A stretch of DNA of 64,000 bases from Jeotgalibaca ciconiae (GTDB taxonomy: Bacteria > Bacillota > Bacilli > Lactobacillales > Aerococcaceae). The notes below the pieces were generated by a model. It was not told where the DNA came from. It searched no databases and saw nothing but the letters and a program-made list of their open reading frames with translations. The translations under genes and the position numbers were made by a program. The stretch spans positions 868,001-932,000 of the forward strand of contig NZ_CP034465.1 in NCBI RefSeq assembly GCF_003955755.1, given 5' to 3'. This document shows, piece after piece, positions 1 to 9,362 of this stretch; the first letter of the stretch is position 1, and every line of letters starts with the position of its first letter.

Positions 1-2835
1 ATCAATTCCAAGAACTGAACCTTTGAAGTCCCAAGTAGGAATCGTCCAATTTGGATTCAAGCTCACGGCAATTTTTTCCATTTCATTCGATACATCCAGC
101 GCTTCTTGGAATCCGCCTGCTCCTACAAATCGGGTCACTCCAGGAGCAGCAATCATTGCCATCCCTCCAACCCCTACTGTTTCTGTAATGGCACTATCTC
201 CAATATCCGGATTCGCATCCTCTTCCGTAAAGCCAGTGAAGTACAATCCGTTCGGGGTGTTTACTGGCGCAGTAAACCATTCATCTCCTAGTCCAGCAAT
301 ACGAACTCCAAAGTTTTCTCCGTTTCGAGTCAATGTAGTTACTACCGTTCCCTCTTTAATCTTACGCGCATAATCGACCATTGCTTTTCCGATTGCCATC
401 ATAATATTTAAGAAGAACTGGTCTGTCTGTGCTAAGAAGTCAATAACTGCTTTCTTATCCTTTTGATCAATATCCAATTCAATAATGGTTGGTGTAACTT
501 CTTTTAGGAAAATGAGTGATGCTGCTATATTCCGTTGGTGGAATTCATCCCCCATCGTAATAGCTCTGGCAACAATTACATTCAGATTCAAGCCGCCTTC
601 CAGCTTGCGCAGCGCTTTTCCTAAAACAGGTCCAAGAACATCTTTCATCCAAGTGAGGCGGTCCACTACTTCTTGTGAATAGGCACCAAAGCGGAGTACT
701 TTCCCAATTCCTTCATTCATTGTACAGTATGCAGTTGTACCGTCTTGCTTGTTCTCAACCACTAGTACCGGCATGTTAGCAGAAGTGATTCCACCCATAG
801 GACCTACTGCATTCACATGGTGACACGGAATAAATTCCACCTCTCCGCTTTCTAATTGACGACGAGCTTCTTCTTCCGAATCAGCCCAACCTTCAAACAA
901 GCTGGCTCCCACACAAGAACCTTGCATCGGTCCAGTCATATTTTCGTATTTGATTGGAGGGCCTGCATGAAGCAATACTTTGCCGTCCAATTCCGGAATC
1001 ACACTGATAGCAGGAACGACATCCATCAAGAATGGTTGTGAATCTCTTAAACGTCCAATTACTTTCTCGTTGGCTTGGTCAATTTCTTCTGCATGCTTAT
1101 TCAACTCATTTAAAATGCGAATGAGTTTTTGATTCCCGCCAGCAACCGGTCTCCAATCAAATTGGATGGCTTTTCCGCCATAAGTTTCAATCGATTCAGT
1201 AAAGCTTTCAAGACCTACGTTGATGACTTGTGGTGTGGAATTTAATAAAGCGTCTACCTGTGGGCTGATTTCTGGCAGAGTCACTTTTTCTTTTTCGTAG
1301 GCCACGACTCCTTTGGGTTCTTCTACTAATTCTGCACCCATTAATTCTAAAGCAAGACGAATGGCACGAGCATTGCTATCCTCTACTAACACACCTGATT
1401 CTTTCAGTACTTCCACTGATTTATCGTAATCTTGCGGATCATATTTTGTACCACACACAGTTGCCACAATATAGAAATCGCGGTCAGCTTTTCTTGCTGT
1501 TTCAAAAGCTTCTTCAATAGCAGGACGCAAAGCATTTGCCATATCGGGATGCGAACCATATCCTAACACGATATCCAGTAAAATAATCCCAGTTGTTTCA
1601 TCTTCTACTGCTTCCTTGATTTTATTAATCCGTACTTCCGGATCAATCATCGGATGAGGTCTGCCTTGCGTATATACATCATCACCAAGGTCAACCACTT
1701 GGAATCCTTTTGCGTTTAAAATGTAACCTTCTTCTTTTTTCGATTCTTCTACGTTCAATACTTCTGAAATTAACATAGCAGCTTCATTTGCTAACGTCCC
1801 TCCAGAGTATAAGCCTTTTACTGTTTTTCCTTCCGGTAATGTTTTAGTTACTTCTGAACTAAGTGGCTCTAAATAGCGTTCTTTCACTTCATTTCCTTGC
1901 GCTAAATCAACCGCAATCTGAGCTGTTTCTTCCAAAGTATGGGCTAAATAAACATTCCCTTCGTGATTTTCCGGTTTTTCGCCTAAGAAAATCGCAACAA
2001 CCGGTTTCGATACTGCGTGCAATAGCTCCATCACTTCATCGCGTACTTTTTTTGCTGGTGGTTTGGATATGATCACAATGACATCTGTTGGATCATGATG
2101 TTCTAACCCGACAATGGCATCCTTCATCGTGATGCCGCCAACCTCTTCCCGTAAATCGCGTCCACCCGTTCCAATAGCATGTACCATACCGCCGCCTAAA
2201 CGTTCAACAATCGTGGAGACTTCTTGAATACCGGTTCCAGAAGCACCAACAATACCGATGTTGCCTGGATTTACAACATTTGTAAAAGCCATGGGAATGC
2301 TTGAAATAATCCCTGTACCACAATCCGGCCCCATTAATAGGAGTCCTTTTTCATGAGCTTTTTGTTTTAAACGAATTTCATCTTCCAAGGCGACATTGTC
2401 ACTAAAAGAAAAAACATGCAGTCCTTCATCTAAAGCATGTTCAATTTCATCTGCTGCATAAATCCCTGGAATTGAAAACAGTGCCATATTAGCATTCGGT
2501 AATGCTGCTAAAGCTTCTTTCCAATTACTTACATTTGTTACAGAATCAGATTCTTTTTTCACGGAAAGATCCGTTAAAAATTGGTCCGCTTTTTCTATTA
2601 CTTGATCAACAACTGCCTGATCATCTGTATCGACAACAATCACCATGTCATTTGGGGTCGCTTTATCTACCTCATCCGTGTACAGGTCTGCTGAACGAAA
2701 AATATCTTTATTCGCATCGGTTCCCATCATTACTTGGCTCTTTTTTACACCATTTAACGTACTCACTTCATTTGTCAAAAGCATCAGGTTGATTGAATCC
2801 TGGTAGCTATTTTGTTTGATAACCGTATAAAGCAT
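1..2835 (-). CDS. allFG: FdrA-YlbE (AllF-AllG) fused carbamoyltransferase subunit, partial
   Basis: An open frame of 945 codons runs from ATG 2835 off the left edge with no stop in the window. Residues 1 to about 510 resemble FdrA/AllF, with a succinyl-CoA-ligase-like glycine loop GIVGASGTG at 194-202. From about residue 530 it resembles YlbE/AllG (DUF1116), with HAGPP near 623 and HHVNAVGPMGG near 660. I translated across the junction (about 1317 to 1140) and the frame is continuous. In E. coli these are separate genes that, with allH, give oxamate transcarbamylase, which makes carbamoyl phosphate from oxalurate. The C-terminal 60-80 residues are missing. The start has TAAAGGAGG 8 bases upstream. 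allD and two PucR regulators nearby support a ureide role, but the exact substrate is inferred. Confidence 0.88.
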   Translation of the reverse strand, partial: MLYTVIKQNSYQDSINLMLLTNEVSTLNGVKKSQVMMGTDANKDIFRSADLYTDEVDKATPNDMVIVVDTDDQAVVDQVIEKADQFLTDLSVKKESDSVTNVSNWKEALAALPNANMALFSIPGIYAADEIEHALDEGLHVFSFSDNVALEDEIRLKQKAHEKGLLLMGPDCGTGIISSIPMAFTNVVNPGNIGIVGASGTGIQEVSTIVERLGGGMVHAIGTGGRDLREEVGGITMKDAIVGLEHHDPTDVIVIISKPPAKKVRDEVMELLHAVSKPVVAIFLGEKPENHEGNVYLAHTLEETAQIAVDLAQGNEVKERYLEPLSSEVTKTLPEGKTVKGLYSGGTLANEAAMLISEVLNVEESKKEEGYILNAKGFQVVDLGDDVYTQGRPHPMIDPEVRINKIKEAVEDETTGIILLDIVLGYGSHPDMANALRPAIEEAFETARKADRDFYIVATVCGTKYDPQDYDKSVEVLKESGVLVEDSNARAIRLALELMGAELVEEPKGVVAYEKEKVTLPEISPQVDALLNSTPQVINVGLESFTESIETYGGKAIQFDWRPVAGGNQKLIRILNELNKHAEEIDQANEKVIGRLRDSQPFLMDVVPAISVIPELDGKVLLHAGPPIKYENMTGPMQGSCVGASLFEGWADSEEEARRQLESGEVEFIPCHHVNAVGPMGGITSANMPVLVVENKQDGTTAYCTMNEGIGKVLRFGAYSQEVVDRLTWMKDVLGPVLGKALRKLEGGLNLNVIVARAITMGDEFHQRNIAASLIFLKEVTPTIIELDIDQKDKKAVIDFLAQTDQFFLNIMMAIGKAMVDYARKIKEGTVVTTLTRNGENFGVRIAGLGDEWFTAPVNTPNGLYFTGFTEEDANPDIGDSAITETVGVGGMAMIAAPGVTRFVGAGGFQEALDVSNEMEKIAVSLNPNWTIPTWDFKGSVLGID

Positions 2836-2880
2836 AATCCTACCTCCTTTATTATTACTCTCATTATAAAAAATAAATGA

Positions 2881-2940
2881 TTACGCATACATTGCAAAGA
2901 ACACTAAATTTTATCATTATTTTTATCTATACTGGACAAA
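2881..2940. promoter_or_regulatory. PucR-regulon promoter module, copy A
   Basis: Divergent intergenic region between the FdrA-YlbE fusion and the first PucR regulator. It holds ACGCATACATT at 2884-2894 and TTTTTATC at 2920-2927. The same two blocks with nearly the same spacing (34-35 bases) recur at 7391-7450 and 12061-12114. Orientation relative to the leftward target gene is the same each time, so a shared regulator site is inferred. Confidence 0.6.
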
Positions 2941-2993
2941 TGATATTTTTTATTGCATGATTTAGGAAAGTTAGCAGAAAAGGAGTTTGACTA

Positions 2994-4610
2994 ATGCCAT
3001 TAACCGTAAAAGATATTTTGCAATATCCATCTTTAAGCAAAGCATCCCTGATTACTGGAAGTATCGGCTTGGAAAATGAAGTGACGAATGTCATGGTAAT
3101 GGAAGCCCTCGATATCGAAGAGTGGGGACATGCGGGAGTTATTTTGCTGACAAGTTACTTTGCTTTAGAAGATGCTTTGCCAGAAGAAATCGATATTTTC
3201 TTTAAATATGCAAAAGAGATTGGAATTGCCGGTTTCATTTTTAAAATGGACCGTCTCGTAAATGAAATTCCAGAAACTTTTCTCTCTAATTGCAGGAAGT
3301 ACGACTTCCCGCTTATTCGAATTGATAAACAAACTACTTACGAAAGAGTCATGAATGATATCTTGGAATCAATCATCAATCGAAATGCCTTTATTCTAAA
3401 AAATTATTATGAAATTCATCAGCAATTCATCCATCTCATGATGAATCAACCAGACGTTTTGCACATTTTGCATAACTTAAAATCTTTAATCAATCTTCCT
3501 GTGACATTAGTTGAAAAGGTAGAGAAAAAGATACTAGGAACCGATGATTATTATAACCACTTTCAAATTGAAGACAAAAAAGATCTAAGCCAACAACAAT
3601 ACATGAATATTCAATATAAACAGTATTTAATTAATTATACAGCTCCTGATACTTCCATGCCTTCTACAGCTCTCTCGATTTCGGTTCCGAATTTAGGATA
3701 CGAAGAGTACGAACTCATTATTCATCAACTTGATAAGAAGTTAAAAGATGTGGATTTTGTAGCAATTGAAAATGCCGTAGTCGCCTTGCAAACGGAACTT
3801 GTTAAACAGTATGCCTTAAGAGAAAATAATCGTTCTCGCTTCAATGAAATGGTTTCCGATTTATTACATGGCCGGTTCAATAATAAAGAGGACATTATTG
3901 ATACAATACATGATTTGAATTTAGATACCGAAAGTCTCTATCGGATTGTGCTTTTCAGCTTTGAGAATAAACAAACAGAGGCATCTCCACAGCTATTATC
4001 TCGTTTTAGCGATGTTTTGATCAACCATTCAAAAGTTGAATTCTCTGATTTTGTTTATGTTACACGAAAGGAAAAAATCATTTTAATCATTCCTGCAAAT
4101 ACAACTTCGCTAAAAGAAGTAAAAACGAAGGTCAATAAAATGAAGAGTAAAATCAACAAAAATCAATTGTATGAAAACTTTGAAATGTACACAAGCATCA
4201 GCAATAAAGTTGATCCTTTTAACATTCCAGAAGGTTATCGACAAGCATTTGATACTTATAAAATTTTACAGATGATTGATGAACCTCAAGCAATTGCTAC
4301 CTATCAAGATATGGGGATTTATCAAATCTTTGTAGAAACAGGGAATTTAGAGACCTTAGAAAGATTTGTGCCGGATAAAATATGGGAACTGCAAAAAAAC
4401 AATCCTGAGCTATTAGAAACACTCCACGCTTTTATCGATGTAAATCAAAACTACTCTGATGCCGCTCAAATTCTCTTTGTTCATCCCAAAACGGTTCGAT
4501 ACCGGATCGATCGTTTAAAAGAAAATTATCAAATGAACTTCCACAATCCAGAGGAGATTCTCCAATATAGTATTGCTATCAGACTCCTGAAAATACTGCC
4601 GAAAAAATAG
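2994..4610 (+). CDS. PucR/CdaR-family transcriptional regulator
   Basis: This 538-residue protein has the N-terminal PucR sensory domain (about residues 8-125), a central CdaR/GGDEF-like region and a C-terminal helix-turn-helix (HPKTVRYRIDRL, about 495-506). PucR-family proteins sense purine-breakdown intermediates and activate catabolic operons. The gene is divergent from the FdrA-YlbE fusion across 158 bases. It is clearly paralogous to the regulator at 7497, sharing PNLGYEEYELIIH, LLHGR and TYQ.MGIYQ.FVET. The ATG follows AAAAGGAG. The effector is unknown; oxalurate, allantoin or a related ureide is a guess from the neighbours. Confidence 0.9.
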   Translation: MPLTVKDILQYPSLSKASLITGSIGLENEVTNVMVMEALDIEEWGHAGVILLTSYFALEDALPEEIDIFFKYAKEIGIAGFIFKMDRLVNEIPETFLSNCRKYDFPLIRIDKQTTYERVMNDILESIINRNAFILKNYYEIHQQFIHLMMNQPDVLHILHNLKSLINLPVTLVEKVEKKILGTDDYYNHFQIEDKKDLSQQQYMNIQYKQYLINYTAPDTSMPSTALSISVPNLGYEEYELIIHQLDKKLKDVDFVAIENAVVALQTELVKQYALRENNRSRFNEMVSDLLHGRFNNKEDIIDTIHDLNLDTESLYRIVLFSFENKQTEASPQLLSRFSDVLINHSKVEFSDFVYVTRKEKIILIIPANTTSLKEVKTKVNKMKSKINKNQLYENFEMYTSISNKVDPFNIPEGYRQAFDTYKILQMIDEPQAIATYQDMGIYQIFVETGNLETLERFVPDKIWELQKNNPELLETLHAFIDVNQNYSDAAQILFVHPKTVRYRIDRLKENYQMNFHNPEEILQYSIAIRLLKILPKK

Positions 4611-4646
4611 AAAAAACTTCTAAAAACCGATTTAAATGCCCATAAG

Positions 4647-4672
4647 AAAAGGCTGGATTTCGCCAGCCTTTT
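4647..4672. terminator. Bidirectional terminator
   Basis: A perfect 10-bp stem AAAAGGCTGG / CCAGCCTTTT with a 6-base loop lies between the convergent pucR paralogue and the MFS gene. The A and T runs make it usable on both strands. Confidence 0.85.
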
Positions 4673-4703
4673 CTCTTTCATTGAATGATAGTGTCAGTCG
4701 TGA

Positions 4704-5984
4704 TTAAATAGAATTAGGTACTTTCTCTTCTCTTGCCAATGTAGCGAATATCCCTACCCCAATAATCAATAGGACCGCTGCTAGATAGAACCCGATTTGC
4801 ATAGAACCCGACGTGTCAGATAAGAAGCCTGTGATGTAAGGTGCTAAAATCGAACCCGACATTCCTACAAAATTATAGGCACTTAATGCGGTACCGAGTG
4901 CTCTCCTTGGCGAATGTCTGCTTACAAATGCTACCAAGATTGGATCCATCGCTAATTTCCCTGTCACTCCATAAATGATTAACATAACAATCAGCAGTGT
5001 TTGATTCGTTACAAATGCCATTAAGAAAACTGAAAGTGCTGCAATAGGAGCCAAGATATAAACGATACGTTTTGTATTTTTCATCCGATCCGCACGAATC
5101 GCAAGGAAAATAGCTCCAGGGATAGATGCCCATGGAACGAGCGAGGAAATAAACCCAACGCTTGCTCCTTCAAATCCTCTCTCTTGAATTAAGAATGTAG
5201 GCAACCAAGTAATAATTACAAAGTTCGCATAAATACTTGCGAATACAAGGATAAACGCAGCTAAAAGATTACGATTCGCAAATATTGATCCCAGCGAAAT
5301 TTTTGCTCCTTCGCTTTCATCATAACCATTTCCGCCGTTCGTTGCTTCTGCTTGTAACTCTTCTTTCGTTTTGTTTTGATCTTCCGGTCTAACAATTTTT
5401 TCTTTGAGAAGAACATAGAATAGAATCCCAACAATTACCGTAGGAATCGCCATAATAAAGAAAGGTCTACTCCAATGTTGGCCATTTTCCAATACTAATT
5501 GACTGGATAATAAATACCCGCCAGATGTACCAAAAGCCATCCCACTATTAATAATTGCGGTACCTAATGTAAGTGTCCGCGTAGGAATCGCTTCACTTGA
5601 CAATGCATATTGGGGGCCATAATAGGCACCTTGGCCAATTCCGGCTAATGCACGAATAAATAGAAACATGACAAAGGTAGTCGCAATCCCACTCGCATAT
5701 GTCATCAAACCAAACAAGACAAAGCCCACCATAATGACTAAACGTCGTCCAATTTTATCACCTAATGCACCAAATGGAATCTGAACAACTGCATATGTTA
5801 AGAAAAAGATACTGTTGGCCAAACCTAAATCAGCATTACTTAAGCCAAACTCTTCACCAACGACTCCCATGATTGGATTAAAAATGGTACGTGTAGCGTA
5901 CATGATAATCCAGCCTATAAAACTTAATAAAACTACGCGCCACCAATAACGCTCATTCACAGACACCGCTCTACTGTTATCCAT
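4704..5984 (-). CDS. MFS transporter, ACS-like
   Basis: A 426-residue 12-helix major facilitator. It has the loop 2-3 motif GALGDKIGRR (about residues 72-81), a long central loop rich in Glu and Lys, and RADRMKN in the second half. It looks like the anion:cation symporter branch that carries organic anions such as hexuronates, ureides or phthalates. It starts 24 bases after the DAACS symporter stop, so the two form an operon probably driven from module B. Substrate is not readable from sequence. A purine-derived ureide or carboxylate would suit the context. The ATG follows AAAGGCGGAG. Confidence 0.8.
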   Translation of the reverse strand: MDNSRAVSVNERYWWRVVLLSFIGWIIMYATRTIFNPIMGVVGEEFGLSNADLGLANSIFFLTYAVVQIPFGALGDKIGRRLVIMVGFVLFGLMTYASGIATTFVMFLFIRALAGIGQGAYYGPQYALSSEAIPTRTLTLGTAIINSGMAFGTSGGYLLSSQLVLENGQHWSRPFFIMAIPTVIVGILFYVLLKEKIVRPEDQNKTKEELQAEATNGGNGYDESEGAKISLGSIFANRNLLAAFILVFASIYANFVIITWLPTFLIQERGFEGASVGFISSLVPWASIPGAIFLAIRADRMKNTKRIVYILAPIAALSVFLMAFVTNQTLLIVMLIIYGVTGKLAMDPILVAFVSRHSPRRALGTALSAYNFVGMSGSILAPYITGFLSDTSGSMQIGFYLAAVLLIIGVGIFATLAREEKVPNSI

Positions 5985-6007
5985 CTAAACTCCGCCTTTC
6001 ATTTCAA

Positions 6008-7240
6008 TCAAATTTTATTAAATACTTCATAATCAATTGCATCTTCTGTTTTTGCCACTATAAAGGCTGTTGTTGCATCGGCAGATACATTCAGAATCGT
6101 TCGAAGCATTCCTACAAACCACTCGACTCCAGCAAATAAAGCAATACTTTCAATCGGTAAGTTCATTTGCGGCACAACGATCGCAAGCGAAACAAGTCCC
6201 GCTCCAGGAACGACTGCATTTGCCAAAGAAGCTAATGCCGCTAAAAAAGCAATGTAAATATAATCGCCGACTCCATAATCAACTCCATATATTTGTGCAA
6301 TCGTAACGACAGTAATGGCCATGTGCATAGCAGATCCGTTACTGTTCAATGTCATTCCCAAAGGCAAAACTAATTTTGCTACTCGGTCATGAATACCTAA
6401 TTTTTCTCTTGAATCTTTTAAAGCTGTTGGAAGAGTAACCGCTGATGAAGTGGTTACTAAAGCCATGATTGCCATTTCAGCCATGTTTTTTGTAAGCTTG
6501 ATGACGCTCACTTTACAAACCATAGAAGCTGCTACAAACCAAATGACTAAATAAATGAGTGTTGCAAGGGCGTAGACACTTAAATATTTCAGTAAAGGTA
6601 AAATAACTTGAAGTCCCATATTTGAAATTGTCGAAGCAATAAGAGCAAAAATACCGATGGGCGCTATGACCATAACCATGCTGACTAATCGAAGAATAAT
6701 CACATTGAATTGTTTTACAATATCTAAAATACGGTTTTCCTGATCATCTACTCGGATATAACTTAATGCTAAACCAAACAATACCGAAAAAACAATGACA
6801 TGGACAATATTTCCTTCTGATAGAGCACCCATAATATTACTTGGGAAGAAACTTAAAATCGTATCCCCAATTGATTGTGCTGCATCCTGAGCAACTTCGA
6901 TTCCTTCACCTGATATGTTTGTGCTATCAATTCCACTTCCTGGTTGGAATAATACTCCAGCCAAAACACCTACAGCTCCCGCTAAAACAGAAGAAGCAAA
7001 GAACAGTATGAATGTTTTTACTCCCACACTTCCTAAAGTTTTAGGATTCAATTCCCCTACTGCTTCGATAATTTGTCCCATTACCAATAAAACAATCGAC
7101 ATCTGAATTAAACGTAGAAAAATTGTTCCCACAATCTCCAAAAAGCCAACGTAAGCTCCAAAGAACGCTCCTATTAATACACCAAGAATTGTTGCGATGA
7201 CAATTTGCGTCAATAGATTCATGTTCTTGACTCTTTTCAT
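6008..7240 (-). CDS. Dicarboxylate/amino acid:cation symporter (DAACS)
   Basis: A polytopic symporter of the GltP/SstT type, 410 residues from ATG 7240, the start with AGAAGGGTGG at good spacing (a longer GTG start at 7252 is possible). The serine-rich re-entrant loop appears as VTTSSAVTLPTAL and the substrate/cation motif as TLNSNGSAMH, where most family members have NMDGTA. The Asp to Asn change at this motif hints at altered cation coupling or substrate. It is first in a two-gene operon with the MFS transporter, divergent from the second PucR gene. Uptake of an organic acid for the ureide pathway is inferred only. Confidence 0.82.
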   Translation of the reverse strand: MKRVKNMNLLTQIVIATILGVLIGAFFGAYVGFLEIVGTIFLRLIQMSIVLLVMGQIIEAVGELNPKTLGSVGVKTFILFFASSVLAGAVGVLAGVLFQPGSGIDSTNISGEGIEVAQDAAQSIGDTILSFFPSNIMGALSEGNIVHVIVFSVLFGLALSYIRVDDQENRILDIVKQFNVIILRLVSMVMVIAPIGIFALIASTISNMGLQVILPLLKYLSVYALATLIYLVIWFVAASMVCKVSVIKLTKNMAEMAIMALVTTSSAVTLPTALKDSREKLGIHDRVAKLVLPLGMTLNSNGSAMHMAITVVTIAQIYGVDYGVGDYIYIAFLAALASLANAVVPGAGLVSLAIVVPQMNLPIESIALFAGVEWFVGMLRTILNVSADATTAFIVAKTEDAIDYEVFNKI

Positions 7241-7390
7241 CTTACTAACCACCCTTCTTGTGGATCTTTTTTCTTCCTCCTATTTCCCTTAGTTTCGATA
7301 AAATAATAATGACTAAAAACCTTACATCAAGAAAAGAGTATAAATTGACCCAGCACCTCCTTTATGGTATCTCTATTATAGAAAACAATT

Positions 7391-7450
7391 GTTATCGCAT
7401 ACATTACAAGTTAAACTAAAAAAAACTGATTTTTTTATCCCTTATAGACA
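7391..7450. promoter_or_regulatory. PucR-regulon promoter module, copy B
   Basis: Contains ATCGCATACATT (7394-7405) and TTTTTATC (7432-7439), 34 bases apart exactly as in copy A. It lies between the DAACS operon and the second PucR gene. Similarity to copy A continues leftward through a CTCCTTTAT block at 7356-7364, which looks like a ribosome binding site for a leftward gene that is no longer adjacent. Confidence 0.6.
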
Positions 7451-7496
7451 ATACAATTTTTTTCTTGTATCTCACCCAAGCAAAAGGAGGATCTCT

Positions 7497-9128
7497 ATGG
7501 CGACAATCGAAAGCATTCTTGAATATCGTTCTTTTCAACATGCAAGTCTTGTTACGGGCTATGAGAAATTAAGCAACGAAGTAAATGGCATCATGGTAAT
7601 GGAAGCACCGGATATCGAATTGTGGGGACGAAAAGGTTTATTAATTTTATCGAGTTACTACGCTCTACAAGATTTATCTGATAGAGAAATTGATTTATTC
7701 TTCGGCTTGGCTAAGAAAATCGGTATCGCGGGATTTGTTATAAAAATTGATCGCCTCATTTCTAATATCCCTCCCAAGATTGTTTCATATTGCCAGCTGT
7801 ATCAAATTCCCTTAATTGAAATAGACAAGAGAACTTCTTATGGACAAATTCTGACAGAAATATCCAATAAAATTATTAACCGGGATGCTTATATTTTACA
7901 AAGTTATTATGATACACATAAAAAATTCTTACAGCTAATGATGCAGCAGCCCGGTATTCCAGTCATCCTGGAAGTCTTACAGGATACAATCGATAAACCA
8001 ATCACCTTATTGGAAAAAGTTAAAAATAAAATAATAACAACCAATGAGGCTTTAGTAACGTATAAAGTAATCAAAAAGCAGCCTCTGCCATTTAAAAAAG
8101 AAATGAATTTTTCTTACAACAAATATACTGTAGAATACGCCCAATACTCTCCTCACAAAAGCTATACACAATTTGTTATTTCGATTCCTAACCTTGGCTA
8201 TGAAGAGTATGAGTTGATTATTCACGAAATGGAAGAATCAATTGATGACATTGATTTTATGATTATCGAAAATGCAATCGCTGCTATTCAAATTGAACTA
8301 TTAAAAGATGAAGCCATTCGCCAAAATAATCGAATTCGTTTAAACGAAATGGCTTCTGATTTACTACATGGTCGTTTGAACTCAGAGGAAGCAGTCATGG
8401 AGACTATTTTGCAGCTCCAACTAAATCCTGAACTGAATTACCGGGTTATCTTATTTGCTTTTGAACCTAAGAAGGAAAACATTTCTCAGCGTTTGATGAA
8501 TCGTTTTACGGACGCAATTATTTATCATGCCCGTCCCGTTTTTCCAGATTGCACGTCTGTCACTCGAAAACAGAAAGTTTTTCTGATTGTACCAGCAGAA
8601 AATCTTTCTCTCGACAAGACAAAAGAAATCACAAATCGCTTATTGAAACGCATTCTAGAAAAAGATGTTTATCGCGTATTCGATTTGTATATCTCAATCA
8701 GCGACTATTTCAAACTCCAAGATCTGCCTAAAGGTTATCAGCAAGCCTTTGATACTCAAAAAATCCTACAGCTGATGGGGAAAAGAAACCAAATTGTTAC
8801 CTATCAAGAAATGGGGATTTATCAATTATTCGTGGAAACAGACAACCTCCACTCATTAAAACGATTTGTGCCGGAAGTCATTTGGCAATTACAGGAGGAA
8901 AACCCAGAATTATTAGATACTCTATCAATCTTTTTGAATGTCAATCAGAGCTTCTCGGAAGCCGCACAAAAATTATCCATCCATCCAAAAACTGTTCGAT
9001 ATCGTGTTGACCGCTTACGGGATGTCTATCAAATAAACCTCAATAATTCAGAAGAAGTCTTGCAATATAGTATCGGAATACGTCTTCTGAAATTACTACC
9101 GCAGAGAAAAAATCAAACATTATATTGA
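7497..9128 (+). CDS. PucR/CdaR-family transcriptional regulator (paralogue)
   Basis: A 543-residue paralogue of the regulator at 2994, with the same order: N-terminal PucR domain, central CdaR region, C-terminal helix-turn-helix (HPKTVRYRVDRL). The frame is open further upstream, but the start at 7497 is preferred. It has AAAGGAGG 6 bases upstream and its first residues (MATIESIL) align with MPLTVKDIL of the paralogue. It diverges from the DAACS-MFS operon. Two close regulators beside related promoter modules suggest local duplication followed by specialisation for different inducers. Confidence 0.9.
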   Translation: MATIESILEYRSFQHASLVTGYEKLSNEVNGIMVMEAPDIELWGRKGLLILSSYYALQDLSDREIDLFFGLAKKIGIAGFVIKIDRLISNIPPKIVSYCQLYQIPLIEIDKRTSYGQILTEISNKIINRDAYILQSYYDTHKKFLQLMMQQPGIPVILEVLQDTIDKPITLLEKVKNKIITTNEALVTYKVIKKQPLPFKKEMNFSYNKYTVEYAQYSPHKSYTQFVISIPNLGYEEYELIIHEMEESIDDIDFMIIENAIAAIQIELLKDEAIRQNNRIRLNEMASDLLHGRLNSEEAVMETILQLQLNPELNYRVILFAFEPKKENISQRLMNRFTDAIIYHARPVFPDCTSVTRKQKVFLIVPAENLSLDKTKEITNRLLKRILEKDVYRVFDLYISISDYFKLQDLPKGYQQAFDTQKILQLMGKRNQIVTYQEMGIYQLFVETDNLHSLKRFVPEVIWQLQEENPELLDTLSIFLNVNQSFSEAAQKLSIHPKTVRYRVDRLRDVYQINLNNSEEVLQYSIGIRLLKLLPQRKNQTLY

Positions 9129-9322
9129 AAGGTTTGTACATACTGCGCAATCGGATAGATTCATCTTTTTCACTAGGCAAGGAATTGACTGCTGGACATC
9201 GATGGCAGAAAAATTCATACCAGCAACAAAAAGCCGAGTTAGAACAATCGATCTAGTTTCCGAGAGATAGTCTTGGACCGCTAGACATAAAAAGCAGAAT
9301 CTATAATACCCTGTCTCCAACG

Positions 9323-9359
9323 AAAAAAGTTGCCTCCTTGAAAAGAGACAACTTTTTCA
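9323..9359. terminator. Terminator between convergent genes
   Basis: An imperfect hairpin with AAAAAAGTTG and CAACTTTTT arms lies just before the amidohydrolase stop and serves either strand. The rest of the interval 9129-9322 shows no feature I can support. Confidence 0.7.
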
Positions 9360-9362
9360 TCT

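Noticed and set aside
856-2792. Several rightward frames opposite the FdrA-YlbE fusion
   Set aside because: They are shadows of the long leftward frame and have no RBS or family match.
9129-9322. Possible gene remnant after the second PucR gene
   Set aside because: Only short frames without RBS or family resemblance were seen.
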